Source: Leptospira alexanderi serovar Manhao 3 str. L 60
GTDB taxonomy: Bacteria > Spirochaetota > Leptospiria > Leptospirales > Leptospiraceae
Direction: 5' to 3'
Assembly (NCBI RefSeq): GCF_000243815.2
Contig: NZ_AHMT02000053.1
Location: forward strand, 22,501 to 55,000
DNA: 32,500 nucleotides
This document shows positions 29,919 through 32,500 of the stretch, one piece after another. The position numbers were made by a program, and so were the translations under genes. Below the pieces are notes generated by a model that saw only the letters and a list, made by a program, of their open reading frames with translations, searched no databases and had not been told where the DNA came from. The number at the start of each line of letters is the position of its first letter. Position 1 is the first letter of the stretch.

Positions 29919-30126
29919 GGATTAACATCCAATCAAAAGCATAATGGCGGTATTCATAGCTTATAAATTGGCGTATTACAAAGGCTGAAATCCAAATCGA
30001 AAAAAAACCAGATAAAGTCAGAAAATATCTTTGTATCTTTTTACGATCCGGAAATCTAAAAATATACATTCCCAAGAAGAAAATATATAGGGAGACGCCA
30101 ATACAAAGATAATTCGAAAAATTCAT
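29860..30126 (-). CDS. Short membrane protein resembling the N-terminus of a 7TM sensor domain (probably truncated)
   Basis: An 88-residue protein with three hydrophobic helices (about 5-24, 33-53, 66-82). The pattern of an N-terminal helix ending in RFPDRKKIQRYFLTLSGFFS followed by IWISAFVIRQF recalls the start of His_kinase N-terminal 7TM sensor regions, which would normally have four more helices and a signalling domain. The stop falls inside sequence that codes for the XRE protein on the other strand. It begins 20 bp after the acyl synthase gene, so the two probably share a transcript. Whether it is a functional small protein or a degraded receptor is open. Confidence 0.55.
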   Translation of the reverse strand: MNFSNYLCIGVSLYIFFLGMYIFRFPDRKKIQRYFLTLSGFFSIWISAFVIRQFISYEYRHYAFDWMLIPTIFFPILFDRIVSLLQLN

Positions 30127-30146
30127 GTCTATTTACAACAGAAATA

Positions 30147-30779
30147 CTACAATTTTGACGCGATATTTTGTAAAGCGTTTTCTCTGATTTCGATCAACTG
30201 AAAGAGAGCTAGTTCACCATTTAGAAAACATCCGGGGTAGTAAACCATTTCTGAATGTTCCTCGGAAGGAATTGCTCCATTGTCAAAATACACTCGTTGT
30301 AATCCTTTCCATGTTGGATTGATCATACCGTAAACCATGCTGAATTTTCGAATCAGGCAGTATTGAGCCAATTCACTTGCGGCAATTTTGAAAGCTTGAA
30401 ATCCAATAATTGTTTGTTTAAAACTAACTGAGTTCCAATCGGCTACGTTAATATCTTTGAGATTATAGTGTTCTCCGGATGGAAATCTTTTGACGATCTC
30501 CAAAGGAATCAAGTTTTCTTGTGTTTTTTCTACAATTCTAGTCGCAGCTTGAAGATGTCCATCGAAGGTTACAAAAAACCATTTTGACCAGTTGTCTAAA
30601 TCAACGGTTTCATATTCCGAGTAGCCTGCGTCTTTGTAGATTTGTTTGCTAAATTCTTTTACCGGTTTTAATAATTCTTTGTTTTGTGTACTATCCCAAA
30701 TGTGCAATTGGAATCCATTTAATCTTGGTTTGAGTTTGATTTTTTGATTTTCTAAGGAGGTTTCTATGGTTTTCATCAT
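30147..30779 (-). CDS. LuxI/FeeM-like N-acyl synthase (GNAT fold)
   Basis: A 210-residue protein. The central part fits the autoinducer synthase / N-acyl amino acid synthase superfamily: KQIYKDAGYSEYETVDLDNW in the N-terminal helix region, WFFVTFDGHLQAATRIVEKT (the conserved Arg of the acyl-binding strand), ENLIPLEIVKRFPSG, then VADWNSVSFKQT where LuxI has the conserved Glu, and a following helix with FQAFKIAASELAQYCLIRKF. These enzymes join an acyl chain from ACP to an amine (S-adenosylmethionine or an amino acid). Substrate cannot be told, and the conserved Glu appears replaced. No Shine-Dalgarno at the start. Next to the XRE gene and membrane fragment. Confidence 0.62.
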   Translation of the reverse strand: MMKTIETSLENQKIKLKPRLNGFQLHIWDSTQNKELLKPVKEFSKQIYKDAGYSEYETVDLDNWSKWFFVTFDGHLQAATRIVEKTQENLIPLEIVKRFPSGEHYNLKDINVADWNSVSFKQTIIGFQAFKIAASELAQYCLIRKFSMVYGMINPTWKGLQRVYFDNGAIPSEEHSEMVYYPGCFLNGELALFQLIEIRENALQNIASKL

Positions 30780-30839
30780 TATATAATTATGTCACATTAC
30801 AATATTAATTCAAATCTTTCTTAATTTTTATATAATTAT
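30780..30839. promoter_or_regulatory. Paired TATATAATTAT words upstream of the acyl synthase gene
   Basis: The same 11-bp word occurs at 30780-30790, touching the start codon, and at 30829-30839. They may be operator half-sites or only AT-rich promoter sequence. Confidence 0.3.

Positions 30840-32500
<1,661 letters not shown>

Noticed and set aside
30755..30785. Mini-ORF with AGGAGG and ATG on the plus strand
   Set aside because: It encodes only six residues and lies inside the acyl synthase gene's 5' end on the other strand.

Overview
The window is a chromosomal segment of a pathogenic Leptospira (a spirochaete with an outer membrane). Two genes decide this. One encodes the porin OmpL1 (15341-16303, minus). 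The other encodes the giant surface lipoprotein LigB (20458-26205, plus), with a spirochaetal lipoprotein signal, twelve Big_2 Ig-like domains and the long non-repeat C-terminal region. No ligA follows ligB, and the LigB and OmpL1 sequences differ from the L. interrogans proteins as I remember them. I therefore infer one of the ligB-only pathogenic species (borgpetersenii / santarosai / weilii / mayottensis type) and cannot choose among them.

Layout. 1-2981 (minus) is a cytochrome c maturation operon, ccmE-ccmF-ccmH, running off the left edge, with a YdcF/ElyC-type membrane protein upstream. 4138-7243 (minus) is an operon of a small His/Cys-containing exported protein, a TonB-dependent receptor and a Cys-rich lipoprotein, probably for metal uptake. 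8004-10428 holds an alpha/beta hydrolase, a four-helix SMR/EamA-like membrane protein and an NHL-repeat lipoprotein. 10672-13285 (plus) holds a family III CoA-transferase/racemase and an acyl-CoA dehydrogenase. A thiolase at 16924-18135 (minus) adds to the acyl-CoA genes. A di-haem cytochrome c peroxidase lipoprotein (13806-14756) is a plausible client of the Ccm system. 18136-19577 is a gene-free stretch of decayed repeats, followed by crcB/fluC.

The ligB locus is the virulence centre. A 15-copy, 16-bp tandem repeat ends 57 bp before the ligB start. Immediately downstream of ligB come three small lipoprotein genes in tight succession, and the last two look like members of the Bor/Iss (serum resistance) family. 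A VOC-family gene is convergent with the end of this cluster.

27856-31576 is an AT-rich accessory region with repeat copies, a coding remnant and a small cassette: an XRE-type repressor with a perfect 21-bp palindrome upstream, a LuxI/FeeM-like acyl synthase and a three-helix fragment resembling the start of a 7TM sensor. The cassette may be a signalling or acyl-lipid system. A 311-bp element with terminal inverted repeats and nested hairpins follows. The window ends inside an adenosine deaminase gene.

Several short repeat families recur between genes (about 95 bp, 51 bp, a 14-bp palindrome, and hairpins with a conserved apex). No intact transposase, tRNA, rRNA or CRISPR array was seen. All calls come from reading the sequence and from memory of protein families; no database search was run.
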